Source of the DNA: JABDMH01 sp965223165
Lineage (GTDB): Bacteria; Bacteroidota; Bacteroidia; Chitinophagales; Saprospiraceae
Assembly (NCBI GenBank): GCA_965223165.1
Contig: CBDCVQ010000013.1
Span: forward strand, 177,130-241,129
Direction: 5' to 3'
DNA length: 64,000 bases
The position numbers and the translations under genes were made by a program. This document shows positions 9,398-18,841 of this stretch, in pieces. The notes below the pieces were generated by a model, which was not told where the DNA came from, made no database searches, and worked only from the letters and a program-made list of their open reading frames with translations. Position 1 is the stretch's first letter. Every line of letters starts with the position of its first letter.

Positions 9398-9744
9398 GTG
9401 TGAGCGGGATTAAGCGATTTTATATGTATCGCCCAGCGGTGGACATGCGCAAGAGTTTTCGTGGCTTATGCGGAATAGTCAACAACGAGCTTGGCCAAGA
9501 TCCGATGAGTGGCGAAGGCTATGTGTTTGTGAACAAACGCAGGACGTTGCTGAAAATATTAGTATGGGATCGCACTGGTTATGTGATTTACTACAAGAGA
9601 CTAGAACGAGGGACGATCGAGTTGCCATCCGAGCAACACGGAGATCTGTCGGTGAGCACATTGATGATGATGCTGGAGGGCATCGAACTGAAGGGCATAA
9701 GGAGGCGAAAAAGGTATATACCTCCAACTCCAATCAGGGCTTAA
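9391..9744 (+). CDS. tnpB: IS66 TnpB (Orf2) accessory protein
   Basis: The 117-residue product matches the IS66 Orf2 family: FYMYRPAVDMRKSFRGLCGIV, FVNKRRTLLKILVWDRTGYVIYYKRLERG. Its ATG lies inside the tnpA 3' end, so translation is probably coupled. Length and motifs are normal for the family. Confidence 0.92.
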   Translation: MLGVSGIKRFYMYRPAVDMRKSFRGLCGIVNNELGQDPMSGEGYVFVNKRRTLLKILVWDRTGYVIYYKRLERGTIELPSEQHGDLSVSTLMMMLEGIELKGIRRRKRYIPPTPIRA

Positions 9745-9815
9745 AAATAGAAAGAGAATCAAGGGGATGCATGTAAAAAATCATGATATGTCCAGGCAAA
9801 TCGATATCTTAGTGT

Positions 9816-11309
9816 ATGCCTACACAGGATATTTCCATGAAAGAATTGCTGACAAAAAATCAGGAATTACGCCAAGAAATTATCCATTTAAAGGCAGAGA
9901 ATGCTGAGCTGTTGAGATTGATCCGAGGGGTTAAATCCGAACGGTTTGTGAGTGCGGATTCTCTCGAAGAGAAGACAGGGGAAAATGCACTTTTTCCTAC
10001 TGCCTCCTTGCCAACAGATTTCACTGAGAAAAAAAAGGACAAACCAAAAAAGTCTTCCGGTCGCCAACGTCAGCAGATACCTGCACACCTCCCACGACAG
10101 GAAAGAATCTTAGAGCCACCAGTTGATACCAGCCAAATGGTCAAGATCGGACAAGTGGTCACTGAGCAGTACGGCATTGAGATAAAACTGTATGTGGATC
10201 GGCTCGTACGCCCCAAATATGTTGACAGCGACTCGGCCATCCACATAGCAACCTACGATTGCCTGTTTGCTAAAAGCAATATTGGTGCAAGTCTAGCCAG
10301 CCACATCGTGGTCAGCAAGTACATTGACCATTTACCTCTGTACAGGCAAAACAAAATGTATGCCCGTGAACATGTCGACTTACCCAGGTCAACATTGTTG
10401 GATGCGGTCAAGCGTGTAGCCGCTCGCTTAGAGCCTGTCTACCAGGTGGCAGCCAAACAAGTGCTCAACGTCGATTATTTAATGGCTGACGAATCCAGCA
10501 TTCCCGTACTATGCCAAGACCATCCAGGAGCAACCCTCAAGGGACAAATGCTGGTCAAAGTAGCTCCCGAAAAAGGGCTGGTAGTGTTTGACTATATCAA
10601 AACCAAAGAGAAAACCAATATCCTGGAAGGCCTGCATGGGTTTGAAGGCTATCTGCAGACGGACGGAAATGTGAGCTACGATACCAAAGGAGTAGAAGAT
10701 AACGTAACTCATCTGAATTGTCTGGTGCATGCCAGACGTAAGTTCGATGCCGCCTTAGACTATGACCGTAAGCGAGCAAGCTATGTGCTGAAAGTCATCC
10801 AAAAGATCTACTTGATTGAAAGACAGATCAAACAATCTGGCCTTGACCATGATCAAATCGTCCTCACCAGAAATAAACAAATCAAACCCTTACTCGAACA
10901 GCTGCATAAATGGCTGGTTGAGCAATATCGACCTGACCTGACCTCCAACCCCTTTAATCGAGCCGTCACCTACACGCTGAAGCGCTGGACCAAATTGACC
11001 GAATTTCTCAACGATGGCCGCTTACATCCGGACACCAATCTTCTGGAAAGACAAATACGACCCTTGGCTCTTGGGCGCAAAAACTACTTGTTTGCCGGAT
11101 CTCATGACGGTGCCAAAATGGCTGCACTATTCTACTCCTTCTTCGCCATGTGCCACCTAAACAAGATCAAACCTCGTGCTTGGCTATCCGATGTCCTGCA
11201 CAGAATCACCGAACACAAAGTCAATCAACTCACCGAGTTGATCCCCCTCAAGGGATATCAATTCCTGAATCATCCCCAGAAACTAGACCCGCTTGTAGAC
11301 TCCTCCTAG
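9816..11309 (+). CDS. tnpC: IS66 transposase TnpC
   Basis: The 497-residue product has an N-terminal coiled coil (residues ~7-40) and a Lys-rich linker. The IS66 DDE core follows, with DYLMADESSIPVL, GYLQTDGNVSYD, HLNCLVHARRKF and a C-terminal DTNLLERQIRPLALGRKNYLFAGS block. The length is usual for the family and no frame damage is seen. Confidence 0.94.
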   Translation: MPTQDISMKELLTKNQELRQEIIHLKAENAELLRLIRGVKSERFVSADSLEEKTGENALFPTASLPTDFTEKKKDKPKKSSGRQRQQIPAHLPRQERILEPPVDTSQMVKIGQVVTEQYGIEIKLYVDRLVRPKYVDSDSAIHIATYDCLFAKSNIGASLASHIVVSKYIDHLPLYRQNKMYAREHVDLPRSTLLDAVKRVAARLEPVYQVAAKQVLNVDYLMADESSIPVLCQDHPGATLKGQMLVKVAPEKGLVVFDYIKTKEKTNILEGLHGFEGYLQTDGNVSYDTKGVEDNVTHLNCLVHARRKFDAALDYDRKRASYVLKVIQKIYLIERQIKQSGLDHDQIVLTRNKQIKPLLEQLHKWLVEQYRPDLTSNPFNRAVTYTLKRWTKLTEFLNDGRLHPDTNLLERQIRPLALGRKNYLFAGSHDGAKMAALFYSFFAMCHLNKIKPRAWLSDVLHRITEHKVNQLTELIPLKGYQFLNHPQKLDPLVDSS

Positions 11310-11339
11310 GTGCACGTGCCCGTACGCTTACTTTGTAAA

Positions 11340-11510
11340 TGCTTGATCAGTTATTTGTGCAGGGATTTGGGATCTTGGGCGATGCCCATGTGTCGTCGTA
11401 GTCTTCACCCGTCATACCGTGCGATTGATGAAGCCCTGCATCTAGGACCGCCTTATGACGAGCCATTTGGCATCCGCCTCAACAGTCCGGAGGACACTAG
11501 CGAGGTCTGA
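11340..11510 (+). pseudogene. Decayed toxin-tip relic (copy 1 of 3)
   Basis: It continues the sequence interrupted by IS66 and matches 18484-18640 closely (LCRDLG...PSYRAIDEAL.LGP.YDEP.GI.LNSP). The copy at 18497 shows this reading frame leading into a toxin C terminus that overlaps an Imm49-like start codon. Here it diverges after LNSPEDTSEV and stops. No complete gene remains. Confidence 0.55.
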
Positions 11511-11642
11511 AATGACTTGATCCCTGGACTCCCAATGGCACGTTTAAGTAGCCAGACAGATCGCAACTTCATGGATTCTGTATGGGTGAAGTTTCGAGCG
11601 TTCGAAACAAGGTTAAATTTTTCGTAATCTCGGCGATGTGCT

Positions 11643-12092
11643 ATGACAAAGAAATTTGCTATTGCGGTACTTACCTTCATGGTTGCCGCCGTCACTAGTT
11701 TGTTGCTTCTTCGCGAAAGAGATCTCCTGCTGGTTGAGGATCCCGGCTTCATGATACCTGAGCACAGGAGGGGTGAAGACGGGAAGGTTGCCTTACACAA
11801 GAGGTACTTCGTGCTAAATCAGCGCAGCCATCCTGACGACTTCATCCAGCAATCAAATGCGTTACTGTGTGATCTATTGAGCGATTCGATAGTTGTGAAC
11901 TCATGTTTTATCAGTTTAGTTCCAATGCCTTGGCTCACGTTCAAGTATAGGCCTGGAGATCGGTTGGGCGGGGGTATGCACAGCAAGACGATTTTCTATA
12001 GCTGGAATGATGAGGAGCCTCACGAGATTCAGACGAGTTGGGGTGAGATAGAGGCCCAGCGAGCGACAATTTCGTTTGAGTGTAAGGAATGA
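11643..12092 (+). CDS. Hypothetical membrane-anchored protein
   Basis: The 149-residue product has an N-terminal hydrophobic segment (residues 4-23, FAIAVLTFMVAAVTSLLLL) followed by a soluble region. This is either an uncleaved signal anchor or a signal peptide. No domain is recognised. It lies between a toxin relic and a dual Imm51-like gene, so it may be a membrane-type immunity protein or cargo of the locus; this is inference. Confidence 0.5.
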   Translation: MTKKFAIAVLTFMVAAVTSLLLLRERDLLLVEDPGFMIPEHRRGEDGKVALHKRYFVLNQRSHPDDFIQQSNALLCDLLSDSIVVNSCFISLVPMPWLTFKYRPGDRLGGGMHSKTIFYSWNDEEPHEIQTSWGEIEAQRATISFECKE

Positions 12093-12210
12093 GCATCTCA
12101 TGTGAGCTTACTTCAAGATCAGGGTGTTTGTGGCTATATTCCAATTGGATTCTGGTCGAGAAGCTGACATTTTATGATTTAGCGAGGTAACAAGCCAGAA
12201 CGAACTAAAA

Positions 12211-13659
12211 ATGAAATTGACGACCTTCCAATGTGGCGACTATTACTACGTCTCATTGCAGCCTCACTTCGAGGAGTACACCTTGGTGAGATACATGGAC
12301 TATGCGCTATGCTTTCCCTGGATCAGAGAGAACAATCACGTTTTCTTTGCCTATGATCACACCGTGGCACACCCTTCTAAAGATCGCTTGCCCACGCTTG
12401 AGCGCCTTGGACTCCTCTGTCTGCCGTTTCCAATGAAAGGAGGTATGATTGATTCTGATGTGGTGCAGATAGCCACTGATCTGGATTCGTGCCTGGCTGC
12501 CAAGCACTTCGCTCTTCAAAGTAACGTGAGGTTTTCAAGAGCATTGCATGCTGCCGAGCCCTTGCTCGCTGAGATCGGAGAGACCACTCTTGTGTATGAT
12601 TCAAAGTATGGGCACACTTCCGTGAAACCTGTTAAAAGTCAGGACGTAAGGCATCTTCCGCATTCTGAAATCGTACATCTCGTAAACCTACACCATGTTC
12701 TAGCAGTGGTACTTTGCAGACGACGTGAAATTGATCCTATTTCCCTCTTTGGCAATGTCGTAGATGAGTACGATCTGCACACCCTGCAGCAGTGTTATAT
12801 GATCTCTAAAGATATCGCTATGTTGAGTGGAGCACGTAAAGTTGACCCACCTCACTACATTGTCAAGCATGGCGACCTTCAGCCATCACAGGCAGTGTTT
12901 GTCAATCGGAATACGAACAAACTGATACTACACTCTTGTAAGGTTGTTGAAGTATTTGAAGACACCTTTGAAAAGCATGGTTTAATCGCCAATTGCCATG
13001 GCTGGATGGCTTGTTTTGAGTTTATGCTTGAAGATCTGTATTCCGACATCGGCTTTGTCGATCGGCCCACCTGCCAGATTGAATTTGAAGAAAGTGAGAT
13101 AACTACTGCTAGATTTGCAGAGGAAGAAGAGCTCAAAGTCTTTCATGACTACTTGGTTGCTCTCTTGGAAAAACCTCCAAAAATCGAGGAGATTCTTCAG
13201 AGAATTCCGGCATCGCAGCGAGAGAAATATTTCCCAGTTAATCCACATATCGTGGCGGTTCCAGGCGATCTTGATGATGATGAGGAGGAAGAAGACATCG
13301 TCGAGGTCGACTTTGAATCCAGTTTTCTCTCACTTTGGAATGTCTCCACAGGCAAAGAAGAGATATTTCAGATTGACCTTGATGTAGAGGGCCTGTTTGA
13401 TCAGTTCAATGGCTTGTTTGAGAAACACGATGCCTATGCCAATGGAGATGGTTGGTACGATCTAGTCAGATGTTCCTTTTATCCCCATCGTGCTTATGGC
13501 GATTTGGACGGTAGCTTTCCTCTGTTTGATCCCGAGGCTTCTGGTTTGATCATTAGTTTTAGCTCCGCCGATGCACGGGACGACCTGGCTGGGCGACTAG
13601 AAGAGATGTTGAAGGACGAGCAGAAGTTGGAGGCGGCGTTGAAAGACCTGGAAAGATAG
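12211..13659 (+). CDS. Large immunity-like protein with two Imm51-like domains
   Basis: The 482-residue product is soluble and acidic. The C-terminal ~100 residues (FNGLFEKHDAYANGDGWYDLVRC...FDPEASGLIISFSS...DLAGRLEEML) follow the Imm51 pattern of a GxxW segment, a FDPEA strand and a terminal helix. Residues ~225-340 repeat the layout (FEDTFEKHGLIANCHGWMACFEFML...). The first ~200 residues are unassigned. The two halves are joined by a DDDEEEEDI acidic linker. Immunity is inferred from this similarity and from the setting. No intact toxin lies directly upstream, so it may be an orphan. Confidence 0.55.
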   Translation: MKLTTFQCGDYYYVSLQPHFEEYTLVRYMDYALCFPWIRENNHVFFAYDHTVAHPSKDRLPTLERLGLLCLPFPMKGGMIDSDVVQIATDLDSCLAAKHFALQSNVRFSRALHAAEPLLAEIGETTLVYDSKYGHTSVKPVKSQDVRHLPHSEIVHLVNLHHVLAVVLCRRREIDPISLFGNVVDEYDLHTLQQCYMISKDIAMLSGARKVDPPHYIVKHGDLQPSQAVFVNRNTNKLILHSCKVVEVFEDTFEKHGLIANCHGWMACFEFMLEDLYSDIGFVDRPTCQIEFEESEITTARFAEEEELKVFHDYLVALLEKPPKIEEILQRIPASQREKYFPVNPHIVAVPGDLDDDEEEEDIVEVDFESSFLSLWNVSTGKEEIFQIDLDVEGLFDQFNGLFEKHDAYANGDGWYDLVRCSFYPHRAYGDLDGSFPLFDPEASGLIISFSSADARDDLAGRLEEMLKDEQKLEAALKDLER

Positions 13660-13828
13660 TTCTAGCAATCAAGTGTTTTTTAGCAGGCACGCTGGAACTA
13701 CGTCGGCATCAAAAGCCTGCCTCTGGGGCTGAGATCCACATCTGTTGGAACCCCAGATCTCTGTGGTTTGGTCGATTCGCCACTTGATCTCCGCTACGAT
13801 TCAGTTAACTACGGGGGAAAGCCATGCC

Positions 13829-14059
13829 ATGGCCCCCTTCCGGCTGGTCGAACCCCGCCCCTTACTGGTACACTTTGAGACGGGACAGACCGCCCGCAAT
13901 CCCTTTTCCATCGTAGGCGGCACGGCGCCCTATCAGGCCAGCTGGGTGCACAAGCCACCTCCACACGCGCTGGCCAGCGGCAGCATCTGCGATGACCCCA
14001 AACTACAGGTGACCGATGCCAATGGCTGCGTCACCATCATTGATAATTGCAATAACTGA
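13829..14059 (+). pseudogene. SprB-type repeat fragment (copy 1 of 3)
   Basis: A 76-residue reading frame (MAPFRLVEPRPLL...FSIVGGTAPYQASWVH...LQVTDANGCVTIIDNCNN). The GGTAPY...W...VTDANGC pattern is that of an SprB repeat, found in gliding/T9SS adhesins of Bacteroidota. Nearly identical copies lie at 37481 and 42564, each just before a propeller gene. It has no signal peptide, so it is probably the 3' end of a lost adhesin gene carried along as part of the cassette. Confidence 0.6.
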
Positions 14060-14074
14060 TAAGCTCCGACAAAC

Positions 14075-15331
14075 ATGATTTCAAAAATGAACCCATTGAT
14101 GAATACCAACCAAATTCTCTTACTACTAGCCTTTTTCTTATGCCTGCAGCCAGCGGTCTGGCCGCAGGCAGACTTCATCGTCGACCGTGTTGAGGGGGCC
14201 TTTCTCGGCGCCCAACTCGATCCTCACTTTGCAGAGGGGCCGGATGGCGCGATTTACTTCTACGATGATGCCTTTATAATCGGCGGCGACCTCTATCGAT
14301 ATTTCGATGATACCTTGACGGTCGTCGATTGCCCCTGCGCCGACATCCGGGATGTGACGGTAGGTGACGATGGAAGCATCTACATTGCCGACCATTTCAC
14401 CGGCCTGATCCGCTTGTCGAACGGCAGCGATACGGTCTTGTTGGAAGGTTTGATCGACCGCGTAGCAGTGGGAGCTGAGGGTAAGCTCTACGCTCTCGAG
14501 AATGTCGGTCTGATGGGTAAAGTACATATCAACGAAGGCGAAAGTTGGGAGAGCTTTGATATGGCCAACTCCGACTTGCCCGGCAACTTCTTCCAAGATC
14601 TGGATGTCGACAGTCAGGGCAACCTTTGGGTGATCAGCAGTGACGGCCTTAGCCGATGGGATGGAGCGGCATTCGAGACCTTTCCGAATACGACCGGCTT
14701 CGACCGATTTGACGGTCTATACATCGGGCCGGATGACGTCATCTGGACCCGCCTTGATTTCTTCGGCATACGCAGCTTCGATGGCACCACGTGGAATAGG
14801 TATGACACCTACTATCCAGAGATCTTCCGTACCGACGCGCTGGCAGTTCGCTCCGATGGCCAGGTATGGACGGCAGACGACCTGGGCAATTTTTACCTCT
14901 TTAACGGCGACGACTCCGTCGCGGTTTTCCCGCCCGCCACCTTTGGCCTGGCGGCTAATGCGGAGATCCGGACCATGTTTGTCGACAGCCAGGATCGACT
15001 CTGGGCCAGCGGTAATTTTAATGAAGCCCTCGTCATCGCCGATGAGACCGTGCCAACCTTCGATGTCATCTTGGAGAGTAACCCATTACAGATCTACCCC
15101 AATCCCACCACCGACTACCTCATGATCACACTGCCGAGCACGGTGCTCCAGTCAGCACCTGACCTAACCCTCCAACTGACCGACGCAGCCGGCCGGGTGG
15201 TGCTTAACAGAAAACTGACAAACGCTGTCTCCGAATACCAACTTCCAGTGGCGCACCTGCCTTCGGGTCGGTATTACTGTACCCTGCAGCAAGGTGTGCG
15301 GCGATGGCTGGGACAGGTGCAGTTGCGGTAG
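14075..15331 (+). CDS. T9SS-sorted beta-propeller-like protein (type 2)
   Basis: The 418-residue product has a Sec signal peptide (ILLLLAFFLCLQPAVWPQA). Propeller-like repeats follow (GDDGSIYIADHFTGLIRLSNG, SQGNLWVISSDGLSRWDG, SDGQVWTADDLGNFYLFNG). It ends in a type A T9SS sorting domain (LQIYPNPTTDY...LGQVQLR). The propeller body differs from the type 1 copies (1787, 19705, 30897, 42820) but is nearly identical to 37727, while the sorting domain is shared by all. Expected location is the cell surface. It is followed by the toxin at 15494, with about 160 bp of conserved spacer. Confidence 0.85.
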   Translation: MISKMNPLMNTNQILLLLAFFLCLQPAVWPQADFIVDRVEGAFLGAQLDPHFAEGPDGAIYFYDDAFIIGGDLYRYFDDTLTVVDCPCADIRDVTVGDDGSIYIADHFTGLIRLSNGSDTVLLEGLIDRVAVGAEGKLYALENVGLMGKVHINEGESWESFDMANSDLPGNFFQDLDVDSQGNLWVISSDGLSRWDGAAFETFPNTTGFDRFDGLYIGPDDVIWTRLDFFGIRSFDGTTWNRYDTYYPEIFRTDALAVRSDGQVWTADDLGNFYLFNGDDSVAVFPPATFGLAANAEIRTMFVDSQDRLWASGNFNEALVIADETVPTFDVILESNPLQIYPNPTTDYLMITLPSTVLQSAPDLTLQLTDAAGRVVLNRKLTNAVSEYQLPVAHLPSGRYYCTLQQGVRRWLGQVQLR

Positions 15332-15493
15332 AGAACTCCAAAAACTGACCCCGTTTGATGACAAACGCATCGAGAGATTTCAGAGAGTGAAAACGCAGAA
15401 GATTACTGAATCGGAATCCCTGATGTCCAACGCACGAATAGGTTAGACAGATCACAGAATTCACTCCATTCACACTTGAAAAATCATAGATCC

Positions 15494-17218
15494 ATGAAGA
15501 AGTGTATACGCCTGGTTATTGCCCTTTTGCTGCTGTACTTCGGCTATCAGTCGTCGTTTGCTCAAAGTTATATCCGACTTACGGATGCGTCGGGCCTCCA
15601 GCCTGATTCCTCGCAATTGAATCGGTTGGAGACCGCAGCGGACTCTCTTATTGCGGCCTTGCCGATCGAATACCAGGACTCTTTTAAGGTTTTTGACTTT
15701 GGCTTTTATGTTATTGCATCACAGGCCACGGAAGGAGTTGCAAAGGCCATCGAAGCTGCACGGATATCAGCGTCAGAGGTGCCCTACTATTTCTTGATAG
15801 CAAGGGTGCCTTCACCATTAGCATTAGTCTCTGATGTCATTGTGGAAACTAAGCTGCCCGAAACTGGAATATTTCAGTGCCTTACAGCAACTGAGGTAGA
15901 AATCATCAGTGCCAGAATTAGGGATAGAGTAATGGAACAATCCAGCATTGTAGATGTAGCTTTTCAATATGGTGCCCTATTGGACGCGGGGCTCCAAGAA
16001 CTGAAGACGGTGATCAAAGATCTGGTTGCTGGCAACTGTTGTCAGCTTGCGATTGATCAAGTCCGTAGCGTGCTAATTTCCAGAGGATTTCATGAGGTCT
16101 TTGGTCGTTTCAATGTGCAGCCTGCACTCCTGCAAAGAGGAGATGCTAGTAGAAAGACACTTGCAAATATCGATGACTATACAGATTTCGATGTTGGGTT
16201 AGCATCCGATTTGCAGCTTCAGATCGATTACATCTCATCAAAGGGCTATTCAGCACAAGGATTCATAACTGGCGATGGTAATATTTGTTCGGGTGAATTT
16301 GAGGATGTCAGCGATGACTTTGTGGCAGCTACCTCAGACTTCTCGCTCTGGTATCATGTGAGTGTGGATCCTGAAACAGGAGATTTTTGGTTGTTTGAGA
16401 GAATTAGCGACTATGACGCCTTCATTAGCGATGTTATCTTGGCCGGAATCGAAGACCCCGTGACTGATTGTTCGATTCCCTGCCATGCAACTAAACGGGT
16501 GAATCGATGTGGCTGTCCAGAAATATTCGGCTGCACTGAGCATTGGCTCATTGAAACAGACTATGTCTTTACCTATAATCAGAGTTCGACCTCTCTCGCT
16601 GAGTATATGATACCTAAGGCGGGGCCCAACGGAGGTCCTGGCTATGCTGATCTCGTTGACCTAAGCACCGGAGAAATATTTGAAATTAAGAGTGAACCAC
16701 AATTGACTGCTGGAATACTCGAAGTGGCTACGTATGTGACTCTGGCCAACATTCATTGCGGTGGCGCACCACAATCGGGATCATGGAGGAAGGGAACATT
16801 TTACTCCGAGACAGGGCGGAAACTATATAACCCCGCAAGACCTAATGAAACACTTGTAGCGTGGCGAGCTTCCGGTGAAGAAGGTGTTATTCTGTATAGA
16901 TACGAATCGATTGATCTACAACCTGACCCAATTCTTGTCCCGTTACCAGACCCTACCCTGAAAAGAATTATGGATTTTTTCAACAGAGTTCGTCCCGCTA
17001 TCGGAACGGTAGATTTGGACGTTGAGATTGCAAGATTCCTGAGAGAAAACGAAGATATTAAGAAGGTGATCGCTGCAGCACTAGTTGGCACGGCGATAAC
17101 TATCGTCATTGGGACGATTGTGGAGGATTTCGTTACTTTGGGTGTTGGCTTGGCAGATGACATTCCAACATTCTATATTGCCTATCGTCTGGTCCGTGGC
17201 GTGAAACTTGCTTTTTGA
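15494..17218 (+). CDS. Secreted polymorphic toxin with PD-(D/E)xK-like nuclease region
   Basis: The product is 574 residues from ATG 15494. It has the family signal peptide MKKCIRL...SSFAQS, then the shared leader (YIRLTDASGLQPD...YQDSFKVFDFGFY) and a Cys-Cys motif (GNCCQLA). There is no Hint domain. Residues ~370-460 contain GPGYADLVDLSTGEIFEIKSE, with Asp and ExK spaced as in PD-(D/E)xK nucleases, followed by WRKGTFY. The last ~45 residues hold a hydrophobic helix (VIAAALVGTAITIVIGTIV), which could act in membrane entry. The stop overlaps the next gene. Nuclease activity is inferred from motif spacing only. Confidence 0.75.
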   Translation: MKKCIRLVIALLLLYFGYQSSFAQSYIRLTDASGLQPDSSQLNRLETAADSLIAALPIEYQDSFKVFDFGFYVIASQATEGVAKAIEAARISASEVPYYFLIARVPSPLALVSDVIVETKLPETGIFQCLTATEVEIISARIRDRVMEQSSIVDVAFQYGALLDAGLQELKTVIKDLVAGNCCQLAIDQVRSVLISRGFHEVFGRFNVQPALLQRGDASRKTLANIDDYTDFDVGLASDLQLQIDYISSKGYSAQGFITGDGNICSGEFEDVSDDFVAATSDFSLWYHVSVDPETGDFWLFERISDYDAFISDVILAGIEDPVTDCSIPCHATKRVNRCGCPEIFGCTEHWLIETDYVFTYNQSSTSLAEYMIPKAGPNGGPGYADLVDLSTGEIFEIKSEPQLTAGILEVATYVTLANIHCGGAPQSGSWRKGTFYSETGRKLYNPARPNETLVAWRASGEEGVILYRYESIDLQPDPILVPLPDPTLKRIMDFFNRVRPAIGTVDLDVEIARFLRENEDIKKVIAAALVGTAITIVIGTIVEDFVTLGVGLADDIPTFYIAYRLVRGVKLAF

Positions 17219-17949
17219 TGGATTGGAGAGAAAGTCTGGAGAAGTTGTTCCGAGATCTTGATAATGTATTGTCCATCCCTGCAACTGTGTTGCGTGGGCT
17301 GACTCAGCAGGTCGAGTATAACTTCTTCCTGGTCACTAATATCGATTTGGGATCTACAAATGGGAAAGTGTACTTTGGCTCTGACCGTGGGAGGGGTAAG
17401 TTCAGCTACTCTAAGGACGACAAATTGGTGGAGATTGAGACAAGTGTCACGATAGTCTTAACTTCGATGCCCATAAGCTTATTTCTGCAGAGTAGGGGTG
17501 GCAGCTTTGAAATGCAAGACGGGAAGTATCGGATTACGAAACATACTTTTGCGTTTATCGATGGCATAGATCCAAGAGTTGTTTATGCGCGATATTATGA
17601 GTTTAACTACAAGTGTAGCTATGTTCCAGTATCTTTTGACTTGGATGTGGATCATTTGCAATTTGAAAGTACCTATATCGAAATGTATTTGAGGAGCCCT
17701 CTGGCAGAACAGACGATGGTTATAGACTTCATGAACTTTGTGACGGATTATGCTGGTCCTGGAACCATCCATAACAGCTATCTGAAGATGGTGTGTGAAG
17801 GATATGTGCAATTCTATGTTGATTTTGGTAGTAGCGGGGGGAAGGGCATTGAGCATCTGTTGTCACAACTCGATGCACAGGGTGGTATTTCGAGGATTAG
17901 AGTAAGCTCTTACCCAGAGAGACGTGAGATTGATGCAGGTTTGTGCTGA
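17218..17949 (+). CDS. Probable immunity protein for the 15494 toxin
   Basis: The ATG at 17218 overlaps the toxin TGA by one base (TGATG); a TTG just before is a weaker choice. The 243-residue product is soluble and strand-rich, without signal peptide or recognised family. Function is inferred from translational coupling and cassette order. Confidence 0.6.
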   Translation: MDWRESLEKLFRDLDNVLSIPATVLRGLTQQVEYNFFLVTNIDLGSTNGKVYFGSDRGRGKFSYSKDDKLVEIETSVTIVLTSMPISLFLQSRGGSFEMQDGKYRITKHTFAFIDGIDPRVVYARYYEFNYKCSYVPVSFDLDVDHLQFESTYIEMYLRSPLAEQTMVIDFMNFVTDYAGPGTIHNSYLKMVCEGYVQFYVDFGSSGGKGIEHLLSQLDAQGGISRIRVSSYPERREIDAGLC

Positions 17950-18027
17950 CCAACAGCTGTCGAACGAGGCAGTATCTCATACTCGAGGATGCCTCCGGGG
18001 ACTGGTTAAGTCACCGAATTAGTGGAA

Positions 18028-18496
18028 ATGAAATCTGGATTCGATTTGCTAGTTAAAGGAGGACACTATAGTACTTCGGTAATTGGAGACTTCGAAAAGC
18101 TGTTGGGCAAACTGCCAGAGGATTATAAGGATTTCTTGATCAAGTACAAGACGGGATACCCAAGCATCAATAAGATGGATGATACAGAGGTGTTTGTTAA
18201 GGATGCTTCTTTGGATGAGATCTTTATCATCGAATCCTTTGTCACATTGCCGGAGGCCATGGACAAACTGTATCACTTGGATAGAGCATATGGTTTGTCT
18301 GTAAATCATAGGAGATTTAAGTTACTCCCTCTATGCACGTCAGGGTCTAGCTATCGAGAGTACTTTCTGAAGATTGACACTGGAGAGGTCTTCTTCTTGA
18401 ATCCGAATTATTATATGGATGAAGAGATAGACCTTTGAGAAGCACAAATTCGCTAGTAGCCTGGCGGAGTTCATGGATGCATTTGTAAATGCTTGA
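18028..18496 (+). pseudogene. SMI1/KNR4 immunity gene, frameshifted near 3' end
   Basis: It is nearly identical to the split gene at 7171 (KSGFDLLVKGGHYSTSVIGDFEKLLGKLPEDYKDF...). One extra T near 18433 (gacctttgag against gaccttgag) stops the protein after EEIDL at residue 136 instead of continuing KHKFASSLAEFMDAFVNA to the TGA at 18494. The truncated product keeps most of the SMI1 fold and could still be functional. The sequence on both sides is duplicated around 7171 and 11340, so this is one block duplication. Confidence 0.8.
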
Positions 18497-18841
18497 TTAG
18501 TTATTTGTGCAGGGATTTGGGATCTTGGGCCATGCCAATGTGCCATCGTAGTCTTCACCCCGTCATACCGTGCGATTGATGAAGCCCTGGATCTAGGACC
18601 GCTTTATGACGAGCCATCTGGCATCTGCCTCAACAGTCCCAACGATAATACAGGACTTCCAGCACAGATGAGCGATGAGTGGATACAGTACATTGCCTCA
18701 CAGAAGTTGACCAGTCCGGAAAATATCAAGATAGGGGAGATGTTGATCGATAATCCGCATCTAATTACAAAATACGTTGCTGCTGTAGACAAAGGTTCTG
18801 GAACAACGTATTTTCTTAAGATCGTTGATGAAACACTATGA
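18497..18841 (+). pseudogene. Orphan toxin C-terminal tip, unknown family (copy 2 of 3)
   Basis: An open frame without a start codon gives ...AIDEALDLGPLYDEPSGICLNSPNDNTGLPAQMSDEWIQYIASQKL...KYVAAVDKGSGTTYFLKIVDETL. Its TGA overlaps the ATG of the Imm49-like gene by 4 bp (ATGA at 18838), the classic toxin/immunity junction. It is therefore read as the 3' end of a toxin whose body is gone. The tip family is not recognised. Confidence 0.65.

Larger units (their letters stand above)
9048..11331 (+). mobile_element. IS66-family insertion sequence (three-gene type)
   Basis: It is 2284 bp. The terminal inverted repeats start GTAAGCGTA(T/C)G(A/G)GCACG. It is flanked by an 8-bp direct repeat TTTGTAAA (9040-9047 and 11332-11339), the duplication size typical of IS66. 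It contains tnpA, tnpB and tnpC. Removing it restores TTTGTAAATGCTTGA, which is exactly the sequence at 18483. Confidence 0.93.
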
